A stretch of DNA of 50,183 nt, from assembly GCA_016194455.1 (NCBI GenBank), contig JACQBN010000028.1, positions 1-50,183 on the forward strand, in the 5' to 3' direction. Both the position numbers and the translations under genes were made by a program. Positions within the stretch are counted from its first letter, which is position 1; every line of letters begins with the position of its first letter. Below the pieces are notes generated by a model. It had not been told where the DNA came from. It saw only the letters and a list, made by a program, of their open reading frames with translations, and searched no databases. Shown here piece after piece: positions 1 through 8,357 of the stretch. Source of the DNA: Candidatus Kaiserbacteria bacterium (GTDB taxonomy: Bacteria > Patescibacteriota > Minisyncoccia > Phycocordibacterales > Phycocordibacteraceae).

Positions 1-372
1 GAAGAAGAAGATTGCGTCCACGCTTGGGATAGTGCGCTGCGGATTTACCTACAGCACGCCCTCGCGAGGCCGACCGGAATCCAATTACCGGCGGCGCCTA
101 CAGCAGTCCGTCACTCCATCGCCCATAAAAACGGTCACGGAATATTAACCGTGTGTCCATCGGGTGCGGCTCTCGCCATCCCCTTAGGCCCGACTAACCC
201 TTAGCTGATCACCATGGCTAAGGAAACCTTGGTCTTTCGACGTGCGGGGATCTCACCCGCATTGTGGTTACTTGTACCGGCATTCTCACTTCCATACGCT
301 CCAGGACGGGTCACCCCTTACCCTTCATCGCGAATGGAACGCTCTCCTACCGCTTGTGCACTTCACAGAGGA

Positions 373-390
373 GGCGAACTGAAGTTCGCC
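373..390 (-). other. Hairpin between the tRNA-like element and the IVS closing helix
   Basis: GGCGAACTTCAGTTCGCC is self-complementary (7 bp with a TTCA loop). Confidence 0.7.
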
Positions 391-399
391 AAGTTTGTT

Positions 400-474
400 T
401 GGCAGGAACGGGTGGGATTCGAACCCACCTACCCCCCGGATCCGGGGCGCTCAACCAGCCGAGCTGCCGTCCCT
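400..474 (-). ncRNA. tRNA-like element inside the 23S IVS (degenerate anticodon arm, CCA encoded)
   Basis: rc AGGGACGG-CA-GCTC-GGCTGGTT-GAGC-GCCCCGGATCCGGGGGGTAG-GTGGG-TTCGAAT-CCCAC-CCGTTCCT-G-CCA. Acceptor, D and T arms are well formed; the anticodon region is the palindrome CCCCGGATCCGGGG with no normal 7-nt loop or U33. Confidence 0.75.
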
Positions 475-496
475 ACACCAAACAAACAAAAGAACA

Positions 497-568
497 TTAC
501 AGGTTAAATACAAAGCCGATCAGGGCGACAATCTGAACGAGCATCACGATATTGTCGACTCGACGCAT
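497..568 (-). CDS. Putative 23-aa hydrophobic micro-peptide MRRVDNIVMLVQIVALIGFVFNL encoded inside the 23S IVS
   Basis: ATG...TAA of 24 codons; AGGAG six nt upstream (AACAGGAGATAAATATG); product looks like a single transmembrane helix after a charged N-terminus. Confidence 0.45.
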   Translation of the reverse strand: MRRVDNIVMLVQIVALIGFVFNL

Positions 569-1577
569 ATTTATCTCCTGTTGTTTTCCTCTATGAAGCG
601 CACAAGCCCGCAATTTCGGCACTACGCTTAACCCCGATCATCTTCGGCGCAAGGATCCTCGATGAGTGAGCTGTTACGCTTTCTTTAAATGGTGGCTGCT
701 TCTAAGCCAACATCCTCATTGTCGAAGGACCCTCACTTCCTTGTGATGTACTGAGCGTAGATTTTGGGGCCTTAATTTGCGATCCGGGCTCTTCCCCTCT
801 CGACGCGTGGAGCTTCGCCCCCACCGTCTAACTGCCGCGCGGAGCAGAGGGTATTCGGAGTTTGATAGGAGCCACGAGATTTCTCCCTGTTGGCCCCTTC
901 CAGTGCTCTACCCCCCTCTGCACATATCGCGACGCCAGCCCAAAAGCTGTTTCGGAGAGAACCAGCTATTCCCAGATTCGATTAGCTTTTCACTCCTTGC
1001 CACAAGTCATCCCAAGACGTTGTACGATCTACGGGTTCGGGCCTCCATCCGCATTTCTGCGAACTTCACCCTGCTCATGGCAAGCTCATCTGGCTTCGGG
1101 TCGTATGTATCCTACGAACGCGCTGTTAACGCTCGGTTTCCCTACAGCTCCACCCCGGAGGGGCTTAGCTACGCAGGATACACACACTCGCCGGCTCATT
1201 CTTCAATAGGCACGCGGTCGTGGTGAACCCCTTGCGGGGAACCCATTCCCACCCTTTGTAAGTGCGCGGTTTCAGTTCTATTTCACTCCCCTCTCGGGGT
1301 TCTTTTCACCTTTCCCTCGCGGTACTGGTTCACTATCGGTCATAGGATGTATGCAGCCTTGCCGGTTAGTTCCGGCAGATTCACTCGAGCTAATCGTGTC
1401 TCGAGCTACTCAAGAACAGGAGCAAGAGTCGTCAGGCATTTCGCGTACGGGGCCATTACCCTCTGGGGCGCTGCTTCCCAGCAGCTTCCGCTACGCCGAC
1501 GATTGATAACTCTTCTCGTACAAGTACGATGTTCCTGTCTTACAACCCCTCCCTCCGAAGAAGGAGGTTTGGGCTTC

Positions 1578-1608
<31 letters not shown>

Positions 1609-1948
1609 ACAATTGTTCTCTTTTCCTCCAGGTACTGAGATGTTTCACTTCCCTGGGTTTGCTCACGCAAGCGTTACCCCGCGTGTTTCCCCCATAGGGG
1701 GATGGGTTTCCCCATTCGGAAATCTCCGGATCACAGGCTACAAACCGCCTCCCCGAAGCATATCGCCGGTTAGTCGCGTCCTTCTTCGCCATCCTAGGCC
1801 AAGGCATCCGCCGCGCACTCTTTAACGTCTCCCGTGCGGAGACCTGCATATCACGATCACTTTATTTTATTGCACTTCACGCCGCCCCCTGCTTCAGGAG
1901 CGGCTTACTATGTATGCGTATTCATTTGTCAAAGGTCGCGCGCCGTCG

Positions 1949-1984
1949 AAAAACGCGAACCGCCCCATCGGGGCGGTTCGCGTT
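1949..1984 (-). terminator. Intrinsic terminator/attenuator-like hairpin in the 23S leader
   Basis: rc AACGCGAACCGCCCCGATGGGGCGGTTCGCGTTTTTCG: long GC-rich stem then five Ts, between the 23S promoter and the 23S 5' end. Confidence 0.65.
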
Positions 1985-2055
1985 ACAAACGCGCGGCCAT
2001 CAAAGGCCTATCCCCGGAAGGTGAAGGTTTGTAGTTTTTGTAGACACGTGCGCGG

Positions 2056-2084
2056 AGTATAGACGAGGCGCAAAACGCTGTCAA
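2056..2084 (-). promoter_or_regulatory. Sigma70-type promoter for the 23S unit
   Basis: rc TTGACA-17 nt-TATACT (-35 at 2079-2084, -10 at 2056-2061). Confidence 0.8.
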
Positions 2085-2096
2085 CCGCCCTGGGGA

Positions 2097-2136
2097 TAAA
2101 GCAACACGCCCGCCGCGCGGCGGGCGTGTTGCTTTC
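2097..2136. terminator. Palindromic terminator between 2145..2825 and the 23S promoter
   Basis: AAAGCAACACGCCCGCCGCGCGGCGGGCGTGTTGCTTT, near-perfect palindrome with flanking A/T runs. Confidence 0.75.
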
Positions 2137-2144
2137 TGAAATCG

Positions 2145-2825
2145 TTATTTGACTTCGGAGTGTATCTTCTCCAGCCAGCGGGCCGCCGCTTGCTGGCCTC
2201 CGAGCCCGAAAGCCAGGCCGACCGCAAGCGCAACCGCAATGACGATACCGGTGAAGAGTGTCTGCACGAAGGCAGAGGCGACCTGCAGCTGCGAGAGCGC
2301 CGCCAAGAAGGCGAACACCCAGATCGCGTAGCGCGCGACCTTGCCGAGGAAGCCCGCTGCAACAAGTGAAGCCGCCTTGGCGGAGCCGACAACGACGCGT
2401 TCTGCCGCTTGGGCGACGACCGCCGCAACAAGCAGGATCAGGACCGCGACGATGACCTGCGGGAGGTAGCCCAAGACCACGTCACGGATGAAGAAGTTCA
2501 CCGCCTCGAGGTGGAGGACATCCAGCGCCGCGACCAAGAACACGATGACGAAGAACCACTCGACGAGGAAGCCAAGAAACTTCCCCGAGGAGAGTTCGAA
2601 TCCGGCGCGCGCGAGCGCGTGCTCGAAGCCGGCAGCCCGGAGCGCGGCGTCAATCCGCAGCGAATTGACGATCTGCGCCACAACACGGCCGAGGCCCATA
2701 CCGATGAGCCAGCCGACAATGAAGATGACAATCGCAACAACGAGGTTGGGGACGAACCCGACCAGCCCGTAAAAGAGATTCTGGAAGGACTGGTTGAGCA
2801 CGTCGGCCCAGGTGGTGAAAACCAT
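2145..2825 (-). CDS. Multi-TM membrane protein, conserved TM-helix / mechanosensitive-channel-like
   Basis: 226 aa with repeated VAIVIFIVGWLIGMGLGRVVAQIV-type helices. Confidence 0.7.
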   Translation of the reverse strand: MVFTTWADVLNQSFQNLFYGLVGFVPNLVVAIVIFIVGWLIGMGLGRVVAQIVNSLRIDAALRAAGFEHALARAGFELSSGKFLGFLVEWFFVIVFLVAALDVLHLEAVNFFIRDVVLGYLPQVIVAVLILLVAAVVAQAAERVVVGSAKAASLVAAGFLGKVARYAIWVFAFLAALSQLQVASAFVQTLFTGIVIAVALAVGLAFGLGGQQAAARWLEKIHSEVK

Positions 2826-2894
2826 AATGAATACGTGGGATTATTGGTTAAATACCCGCCTCACGCGAGCATCTACCACCTAGTGTAGCAAGTT

Positions 2895-3461
2895 CTAGAG
2901 CGCTATCTTGGCTAACAAAAGACGGTGTGGATAGTCGAAAACGTCTCGCAAAAGACGGTCGTAGACTCCCATTCGATAGCGGAAGTCAGCTGTGGAGAAG
3001 GCGGCGTAGCGGATTTCGCGCCCAATTTCCGCCTCAAGCGTAGCAACGGCGCTCGCAAGCGCGCGATCGTTGAGGTGCTCCCCTACCACCAACAGATCTA
3101 TCTGCGGGTCGAGCGCTCCGGTGAAGAAGCCCGAGAGAACGACGAGGCGGAGCGAACCGGCCTTGCGCACTATCCGGACGACATCCGCATTCTGGAGATT
3201 GCTGGTCTGCCGGATGAAGACATCGAGCGCTGCAAGGTGTTCAAAACGGGGATTTATCTGGTAGCGCAGCGGTTTACCGCGGCGCTTGCGGAGCAATCCG
3301 GCGGCGGTGAGATCCGCAAGCGCGGAGAGGGTGGCGCTTCTCGAGAGCTTCGCGCGAAGGGCGGCCTCGGCGAGGGTGAGCGGAGTCGCTTGATTGAGTA
3401 AGAAGAGCCGCAGGAGCCGAAGCCGAGCCGAAGAGCCGAAGATGCGTGTGAGCGATCCCAT
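2895..3461 (-). CDS. Winged-helix transcriptional regulator with nucleotidyltransferase-like C-terminal domain
   Basis: Start at MGSLTRIFGSSARLRLLRLFL; HTH segment then LRLVVLSGFFTGALDPQIDLLVVG. Confidence 0.6.
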   Translation of the reverse strand: MGSLTRIFGSSARLRLLRLFLLNQATPLTLAEAALRAKLSRSATLSALADLTAAGLLRKRRGKPLRYQINPRFEHLAALDVFIRQTSNLQNADVVRIVRKAGSLRLVVLSGFFTGALDPQIDLLVVGEHLNDRALASAVATLEAEIGREIRYAAFSTADFRYRMGVYDRLLRDVFDYPHRLLLAKIAL

Positions 3462-3550
3462 AGACGTGGGCCTAGTGTACGGATTTGAAAGAGCAAATGC
3501 AAAGCACGCCCTCGCCACGGGCGGGGGCGTGCTTCTTATTTTTCCTTTTC

Positions 3551-3952
3551 TTATTTCAACGTGACTTTCGCTCCGGCTGCTTCGAGCTTTTTCTTCAGCT
3601 CCTCCGCGTCCTCCTTCTTCATACCCTGCTTCAAGATCGAGGGAGTGCCGTCGACCAGATCCTTCGCCTCTTTAAGGCCGAGCGCGAGCACTTCCTTCAC
3701 CGCCTTGATGACGGCGATCTTCTGCGCGCCTGCATCGGTTAATTCCACGTCCATTGTGGACTTTCCCTCTTCAGCTCCGACGCCCCCGGGGGTCGGAGCC
3801 CCGACCGCAAGCGTCGGGGCCGCAGAGACGCCAAATTTTCCTTCGAGCACCTTCACGAGCTCGGAGAGATCAAGAACCGTCATGGTCTCGATTTCCTCCA
3901 CGAGCTTTTTGAACTTGCTTGGCACTTCTGTCGTTATTTTATTTTCTTCCAT
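3551..3952 (-). CDS. rplL: 50S ribosomal protein L7/L12
   Basis: [21 protein letters not shown]...[56 protein letters not shown]. Confidence 0.97.
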   Translation of the reverse strand: MEENKITTEVPSKFKKLVEEIETMTVLDLSELVKVLEGKFGVSAAPTLAVGAPTPGGVGAEEGKSTMDVELTDAGAQKIAVIKAVKEVLALGLKEAKDLVDGTPSILKQGMKKEDAEELKKKLEAAGAKVTLK

Positions 3953-3954
3953 AT

Positions 3955-4449
3955 TTATTTTTTAATTTCTGCAACCTGAGAGAGCGCGACGACCAGTCCC
4001 TGGATCGGGCTGTTAATGATGTTCACGAACATGCCGCGGAGCACCGGGAGCGGCGGGATCACTGCGATTGCGGTGATGCTCGCAAGGTCACGATACGCGT
4101 TGTCGAAGACACCGCCCACGAGCACGAGCGCCCCTTTCAGCTTCTTCGCGTGTTCGTAGACGCCGCGCGCGGGCGCGGTCGCGTCGCCTTCCGTCGTCCA
4201 GGCAAGCGCGATCTCGCCCGGCAAATCCGGCAGCTCGCCGATGTACCCCTTCTCAGCGAGCGCCCTCCGGAGGAGAGTTTTCTTCGCGACGACATAGCCG
4301 ATGCTCTCACCTTTCAGCGCTCTCCGGACCCGGGCCGCATCAGCGACCGCGAGCTTGTTGAAGCGCACGAACACGAGGGAGGAAGCGCGGCTAAGGATGT
4401 CGCCGAGCTTTGCTGCGATTTCTCGCTTCTTCGCTTTGGTAACTGCCAT
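3955..4449 (-). CDS. rplJ: 50S ribosomal protein L10
   Basis: [48 protein letters not shown]; directly upstream of rplL. Confidence 0.95.
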   Translation of the reverse strand: MAVTKAKKREIAAKLGDILSRASSLVFVRFNKLAVADAARVRRALKGESIGYVVAKKTLLRRALAEKGYIGELPDLPGEIALAWTTEGDATAPARGVYEHAKKLKGALVLVGGVFDNAYRDLASITAIAVIPPLPVLRGMFVNIINSPIQGLVVALSQVAEIKK

Positions 4450-4454
4450 AGGAT

Positions 4455-4580
4455 TTTATTCCGTACGAACGAAACAAAAGGAGAATTCGACCGACGAGGT
4501 CTCCCTGCGCCGGACTTCTGCCATCCCTCGCTATCGCTCGGGACCTGCGGCCGACGGTCTTTGGTTCGTACTGAAAAACT
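4455..4580 (-). promoter_or_regulatory. Possible L10 autoregulatory leader upstream of rplJ
   Basis: Structured-looking ~125-nt leader in the expected position; assignment rests mainly on position. Confidence 0.35.
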
Positions 4581-4583
4581 CTA

Positions 4584-4757
4584 TCAGAAGCTGCCGACCG
4601 CTGCAACCTGGCCCGCCACGCCGACGAAGCGGAGCGCGACGAGCGCAATCGCGATAATGACCGCGAAGGCTGCGGAGAATTTCACGAACTCAACGACAAA
4701 CGGCAGCATGCGCCGTTCCTCCTCGCGCCGCGCCTCTTTATTTCCCGGACTGTTCAT
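4584..4757 (-). CDS. 57-aa single-TM protein MNSPGNKEARREEERRMLPFVVEFVKFSAAFAVIIAIALVALRFVGVAGQVAAVGSF
   Basis: ORF below the track threshold; its start overlaps the 3' end of 4738..6828; one hydrophobic helix after a basic N-terminus. Confidence 0.5.
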   Translation of the reverse strand: MNSPGNKEARREEERRMLPFVVEFVKFSAAFAVIIAIALVALRFVGVAGQVAAVGSF

Positions 4758-6828
4758 GGGCTTTTATTTTTGCGAGATCGGCAGTTGCCGCGGTATCGGA
4801 GGGATCAAGACGTACGACCTCCGCCAGGAAGAAGGCGGCGTTGGGGAGATCAAGAGTGTTCTCATAGTAGGCGGCGGCGCGGCGTGCCGTTTGCAAATCG
4901 CTCTTGTAATCCGCCTTGCCGAGTGCGGCCTCGGCGGAGGCACCGGCGGAATCCCCCGTCGTGCGAGAGATCTCTGCGAGTACGAAGTGCGGCTCGGCGA
5001 GCTCCGGTACGAGCGCGATGTAGCGGGTGAGGAGGTCGCGCGCCTTCGCATAGCCCGCCCTGCGCGCCTGCGAACCCGCCGGGTGTGCGTTCGCCTCGGT
5101 CAAGGAGAGATTCACCAAAATGTACCGGGGCTGCGAGCGCTTCGGCGAGAGGCGTATCGCCCGCTCGAGCGCGGCAGAAAAGAGCTTCTGGTCGGGCGGC
5201 GTGTCGGGCGGCGCGAGCGAAAGCACGTGGGCGAGGTAGAGCGCTGTGCGCGCATCGTACGGGTAGCGGTTGAAGGCACTGATAAGAAGCGGGAGGGCCG
5301 ACTGATACGCCGTGACACGTGAGGGGCCCGTGAGCCGCGCGGCCTGGGTGTTCGCATACATATCATAGGCCTCGTAGCTATACTCAAGATCAGCATAGGT
5401 CCCGAGTGCGCTCCCCCGCGCGAGAGACTGCGCCTCCTCTCTAACATCGGTAATCTGGTAGAGATACGCGTGCTGCACATCGTGAGCGGCGAGCGCTGGG
5501 AATGCGGAGAGTGGAATGATAAGGAGTGCGAGTATGAGCGCAAGTGCCCCGGCCGCATATCGGGAGTACCGTGGGAGCAGGAGTGCTCGCGGCGACGTAT
5601 CTCCGAGCGAGCCTGCGAGGAAAGCCGCGAGCAAGGCGAGCAGAAGCCAGAAGGAGGAAACGGTGTCAAAGACGAAGAAGTTCTGTAGGGCGTAGGTGAG
5701 GGCGAGGAGCGCGAAGAGTCCGGCGACCTGCGGCTCGCCCTGCGCCTTGACCCGGCGCGCAGCGAGGAAGAAGGAGGCGATGAGCGCGAGGTAGAGCAGG
5801 AGCCCACCGACCCCGAACTCGGCTGCGTAATCGAGGAACGCGTTGTGTGAGCGGTCGAACCACTGCTCTTGGATTTTGGTCGGATCGTAGAAGCGGTTGA
5901 AGAGCGTATCAACGTGCTCCGCCCCGTAGCCGAGCCACGGGCTCTTCGCAATTTCCCCGATCATATTGCGCCAGACGAAGAGGCGGCTCGCAACGTCTGG
6001 ATCATGGGTGCCGATGGAGGCGATGCGCGCAATGGGTTGGAATGGAACGTGGACAAGTTCAGCGCGAAATCCGAAAAAGAGCCCGGCGAGGATAACGAGA
6101 GCAGCGAGCGCCCCCGCGGAATAGCCGCGGGGGCGGCCTCCCTGCGTCAACGTGAAATAGACGAGCGCCACTACCCCCGCAAGCGCGAGCGCGAGGATAG
6201 TGCCACGCGTTGCCGAGAACAGGATTGCGATGATCTCAAGCGCCGCGCCCAGATAACAGGCGCGGCGAAGACCGGGGCTGAGCGTCCGCGCGGCAAGCAG
6301 CGTCGCGAAGAACGCGATCCCGAGATAGCCGGCGAAGAACTCGGCATTGCCGAGCAGACCCCCGATACGACCGCTCGGAGCGAACAGCCACTCGCCGATG
6401 CCGTAGAGCGCGACCGCGCTCGCGATGAGCGCGACCGCGCGGATCAACCGTTCAAAAAAAACTTTGTCGGCAGAGAGCAGAATAAGATAGAAACTCGCAA
6501 CCGCGCCGGTTAACATCAGGAGCCCGTCGCCTCGAGCGAACGTGCTCCAGAAGCTGCGGTAGAAATCAAGTCCGGCCGCGCTCGCAAGATACGCGAGCGC
6601 GAGGAGCGCCCCGGGGATCCACGTCTCCCGACGCTCTAACCGCGCGAAGAAGAAGGCGCGGCCGGAGGCCGCGAGCAGCAGGAATGCACCAAGCGAAAGG
6701 AGCGAGAGCGCGTAGAAGAGAAGCGTCTTGGGGACCAGATAGGGATAGATCGTCCCGCCCGCAATCACGACGGGCAAGAGGGCGGGCGAAATGAGCAGCC
6801 ACGGGTACGCACGTGCTATATATTTCAT
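4738..6828 (-). CDS. O-antigen ligase/Wzy-like polytopic membrane protein with C-terminal TPR-like region
   Basis: 696 aa, multiple TM segments, WFDRSHNAFLDYAAEFGVGGLLLYL ligase-type loop. Confidence 0.8.
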   Translation of the reverse strand: MKYIARAYPWLLISPALLPVVIAGGTIYPYLVPKTLLFYALSLLSLGAFLLLAASGRAFFFARLERRETWIPGALLALAYLASAAGLDFYRSFWSTFARGDGLLMLTGAVASFYLILLSADKVFFERLIRAVALIASAVALYGIGEWLFAPSGRIGGLLGNAEFFAGYLGIAFFATLLAARTLSPGLRRACYLGAALEIIAILFSATRGTILALALAGVVALVYFTLTQGGRPRGYSAGALAALVILAGLFFGFRAELVHVPFQPIARIASIGTHDPDVASRLFVWRNMIGEIAKSPWLGYGAEHVDTLFNRFYDPTKIQEQWFDRSHNAFLDYAAEFGVGGLLLYLALIASFFLAARRVKAQGEPQVAGLFALLALTYALQNFFVFDTVSSFWLLLALLAAFLAGSLGDTSPRALLLPRYSRYAAGALALILALLIIPLSAFPALAAHDVQHAYLYQITDVREEAQSLARGSALGTYADLEYSYEAYDMYANTQAARLTGPSRVTAYQSALPLLISAFNRYPYDARTALYLAHVLSLAPPDTPPDQKLFSAALERAIRLSPKRSQPRYILVNLSLTEANAHPAGSQARRAGYAKARDLLTRYIALVPELAEPHFVLAEISRTTGDSAGASAEAALGKADYKSDLQTARRAAAYYENTLDLPNAAFFLAEVVRLDPSDTAATADLAKIKAHEQSGK

Positions 6829-7550
6829 TGTTTCGCTTTAAGCCGGACTATCTCCACGTCAATCGCAGAAACGTCTTTGCCCGGAGAGAGCATCTTCACC
6901 GCCTGCCAGGCCTTGATCGCGTCGGCGAAGCGCCCCTGCCCCGCGAGCCACTCTGCCTCTATCGCGAGCACTGGCGCGGTGTCGCCGAACTCTTTCGCGG
7001 CGTCGGTGAGCGCAGCGAGGATGAGCGCGTTGTCGCTCGGGAATTGCCGCGTGAGATAGGTGAGGCGCTCGAGATGATATTCAAGCTGCCGGGGCTCCGT
7101 CGCGACCGCCTTCGCGTACGCATCCGCCGCGGTGTGGTATGCGCCGAGCTCGTCCATCAGGTGCGCGAGGTTCGCGTAAGCGAGACCTTTATTTTGATGA
7201 ATGTGGGCTGCGCGGTTATAACTTTGGTAGGCTCTGCGACCGTCGCCAAGCAGGGTGTCGTCGTTGCCGATGCCGATGGAGAGATCATAGTCATCGTACT
7301 CTCCCTTCCCGAGCAGGCCCTGGAGCTTTGCAATATCCGCATTCGCGTGGCTCATGAGAGCGTCGTTGCCGGAGTAGGCTCCCTTGAAATTCCAAGAGGG
7401 AATAGTGTCCGCGGCATTAATCGGGAACGCGGGCACATGCACCTTCTCGACGTAATACCAGAGACCCGCCGCGACCACGAGCGCGACGAGTCCTGTGGCC
7501 CACTGCGTTCTGCTCATGTCCATATTGAAAAGAGAATACCACAAACCCAA
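6825..7550 (-). CDS. TPR-like membrane-anchored protein
   Basis: N-terminal TM then helical repeats (AYHTAADAYAKAVATEP); overlaps the 4738..6828 start by 4 nt. Confidence 0.6.
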   Translation of the reverse strand: MGLWYSLFNMDMSRTQWATGLVALVVAAGLWYYVEKVHVPAFPINAADTIPSWNFKGAYSGNDALMSHANADIAKLQGLLGKGEYDDYDLSIGIGNDDTLLGDGRRAYQSYNRAAHIHQNKGLAYANLAHLMDELGAYHTAADAYAKAVATEPRQLEYHLERLTYLTRQFPSDNALILAALTDAAKEFGDTAPVLAIEAEWLAGQGRFADAIKAWQAVKMLSPGKDVSAIDVEIVRLKAKQ

Positions 7551-7589
7551 AAACCGCTCGCGCAGAGCGGTTTTGTGTTTACGGGAGCG

Positions 7590-8348
7590 CTAGTGCCCAA
7601 GCGAGGCGAGATACGCGCGCGTCTTTGGCCCAAAGTAGCCCACGGCCGGCGTGATACCGACGCTCTTCTGGAACTCCGCGAGCGCCGCGCGGGTGAGCGG
7701 GCCGAAGTAGCGCGTGCCGCCGTGCGCCTTAAGTGCTGCGGCGGCGGGGCCGAGGTGTTTGGCGATCAGGAACTGCTGGAGGGAGAGCACACCGCCCCCC
7801 GTCGTGCCGAGACCGAGATTAAGGGTGAGTGAGAGGCCTGCGGGCACCGAAGGACCGGTATTTGGGCTCGGCGCGCCTGGCGCAGAGTAGGGTGGCGCGG
7901 AATAACCGCCGCCGCCACCCCCACCGCCGCCGCTACCGCCCGTGGTGGCCGGCGTTGTGCAGAGCGTTGCAGAAGGAGTGACGGTAACCGTGATGGCGCC
8001 GCTTGCGGTGTTGGCATAGTTGAGCACGGACTCGTCGCTGTTGCAGGTGTTGCCGACGAGCCCGTTGAGGTTGTTGAAGATGAGGACGTTGCGGGCGGGA
8101 GCCGTCACCTGGAGCAAGGATCCCTGCTGGAGCGTGAAGGAGAAGGACGAGGTGTCGACGGTCAAGGATTCGACCGCGGTCGGTGATCCGGAGATATCGA
8201 GCTCAATGCCGCCGACACTCAGCTTGGTGCCCACTGCGAATTGCGCGTCGTCGAACGCAGCGAATGCGAGCGTAGGCGCGCAGAACACCGCAGCTGCCGC
8301 AAGGGCGAGAAGCGAGAACGTTTGTGGCGTGCTCAAAGACGGTTGCAT
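7590..8348 (-). CDS. Exported protein with C-terminal peptidoglycan-binding domain
   Basis: Signal peptide; LSLQQFLIAKHLG...TRYFGPLTRAALAEFQKSVGITPAVGYFGPKTRAYL. Confidence 0.8.
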   Translation of the reverse strand: MQPSLSTPQTFSLLALAAAAVFCAPTLAFAAFDDAQFAVGTKLSVGGIELDISGSPTAVESLTVDTSSFSFTLQQGSLLQVTAPARNVLIFNNLNGLVGNTCNSDESVLNYANTASGAITVTVTPSATLCTTPATTGGSGGGGGGGGGYSAPPYSAPGAPSPNTGPSVPAGLSLTLNLGLGTTGGGVLSLQQFLIAKHLGPAAAALKAHGGTRYFGPLTRAALAEFQKSVGITPAVGYFGPKTRAYLASLGH

Positions 8349-8357
8349 GGGAGAGAC

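Larger units (their letters stand above)
352..607 (-). other. Intervening sequence (IVS) at the apex of 23S helix 45, closed by a 21-bp helix (352-372 with 587-607)
   Basis: rc 607-587 GCTTGTGCGCTTCATAGAGGA pairs over its full length with rc 372-352 TCCTCTGTGAAGTGCACAAGC (19 Watson-Crick and 2 G-U pairs). 214 nt lie between the strands, whereas E. coli has only a short hairpin at this site. Confidence 0.85.

Noticed and set aside
400-474. Functional canonical tRNA inside the IVS
   Set aside because: No placement of the anticodon stem gives a 7-nt loop with U33, and the D-to-T arm distance is too short; called tRNA-like instead.
352-607. Group I/II intron or homing endonuclease in the 23S gene
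   Set aside because: Insertion is ~214 nt between the stems with no LAGLIDADG/HNH ORF or recognisable ribozyme core; a simple long closing helix fits an IVS better.
3919-5322. 467-aa plus-strand ORF and other long antisense ORFs (9394..10422, 10792..11607, 22582..23448, 34628..35899)
   Set aside because: High-GC shadow ORFs overlapping confidently identified genes on the other strand; composition is Arg/Glu-rich with no recognisable motif.
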